A stretch of 64,000 nt of DNA from Blepharisma japonicum. Lineage: Eukaryota; Ciliophora; Heterotrichea; Heterotrichida; Blepharismidae. The stretch lies in assembly GCA_949751835.1 (NCBI GenBank), contig CATKHK010000057.1:247088-311087 (forward strand). The letters run 5' to 3'. How positions within the stretch are numbered: position 1 is the first letter of the stretch; every line of letters starts with the position of its first letter. The translations under genes and the position numbers were made by a program. Below the pieces are notes generated by a model, which worked only from the letters and a program-made list of their open reading frames with translations, was not told the origin of the DNA and did no database searches. Below are positions 63,938-64,000 of the stretch, piece by piece.

Positions 63938-64000
63938 AATCTGGTTGATCCTGCCAGTAGTCATATGCTTGTCTCAAAGATTAAGCCATGCATGTCTAAG
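63938..64000 (+). rRNA. SSU (18S) rRNA, 5' end only
   Basis: The sequence from 63938 matches the near-universal eukaryotic SSU start: CTGGTTGATCCTGCCAGTAG, then TCATATGCTTGTCTCAAAGA and TTAAGCCATGCATGTCTAAG. The gene runs off the right edge. This is the most secure feature of the window. Confidence 0.98.

Overview
This window is a piece of the somatic (macronuclear) genome of a heterotrich ciliate, almost certainly Blepharisma or a close relative. Three things in the sequence point there. First, TGA is read as tryptophan: many reading frames that stop at TGA continue in the same frame for hundreds of codons, and TGA falls on invariant Trp sites (MORN repeats, the Cys-Trp of calpain, glucan water dikinase, a PH domain). 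Only TAA and TAG end genes. Second, three genes need 15- or 16-nt introns with GTAA...AG ends (12803-12818, 18114-18128, 60514-60528). Third, the DNA is AT-rich, with very small gaps between genes. UGA=Trp and 15/16-nt introns are known for Blepharisma; the genus is an inference because I could not run a search.

Layout. 1-5 kb: a truncated gene, NOP16, a four-helix membrane protein, a borealin-like protein, a small TIM chaperone (TIM8) and an F-box-like protein. 5.7-13.7 kb: two beta-propeller proteins, coiled-coil and PH-domain proteins, and a small membrane protein. 14.1-23.1 kb: alpha-glucan water dikinase, an eIF4E-family protein, glutamate dehydrogenase, an unusual ubiquitin/ubiquitin-like fusion and alpha-tubulin. 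24-35 kb: an unrecognised UGA-rich gene, an ER thioredoxin-fold membrane protein, a myristoylated MORN/IQ protein, a PX protein, chitin synthase and a kelch protein. 35.1-36.0 kb: a dead non-LTR retrotransposon endonuclease piece between two direct repeats. 36-41.5 kb: three neighbouring coiled-coil proteins. 41.6-51.2 kb: DGAT1, calpain, an acyl-CoA-binding/coiled-coil protein, mitochondrial ATP synthase alpha and PGS1. 52.4-60.3 kb: one uninterrupted 7.9-kb gene for an IP3-receptor-type calcium channel. 60.3-62.6 kb: a coiled-coil protein. From 63.58 kb a likely RNA polymerase I promoter, an external transcribed spacer of about 340 nt and the first 63 nt of SSU rRNA.

The genes do not form a pathway. 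Recurring themes are calcium signalling and its targets (IP3 receptor, calpain, MORN/IQ), lipid synthesis and handling (DGAT1, PGS1, ACBP domain, PX, PH), mitochondrial biogenesis and energy (TIM8, PGS1, ATP synthase alpha, GDH), cytoskeleton and coiled coils, and reserve polysaccharide (glucan water dikinase). Gaps between convergent genes can be 15-64 bp and between divergent genes as little as 34 bp. The few long gaps are AT-rich and several hold decayed coding fragments. The least expected items are a ubiquitin fused to a ubiquitin-like domain that ends in a CaaX-like tail, a GDH with His at the usual catalytic Lys site, an IP3 receptor with an altered pore filter, and an rRNA gene directly next to ordinary protein genes.
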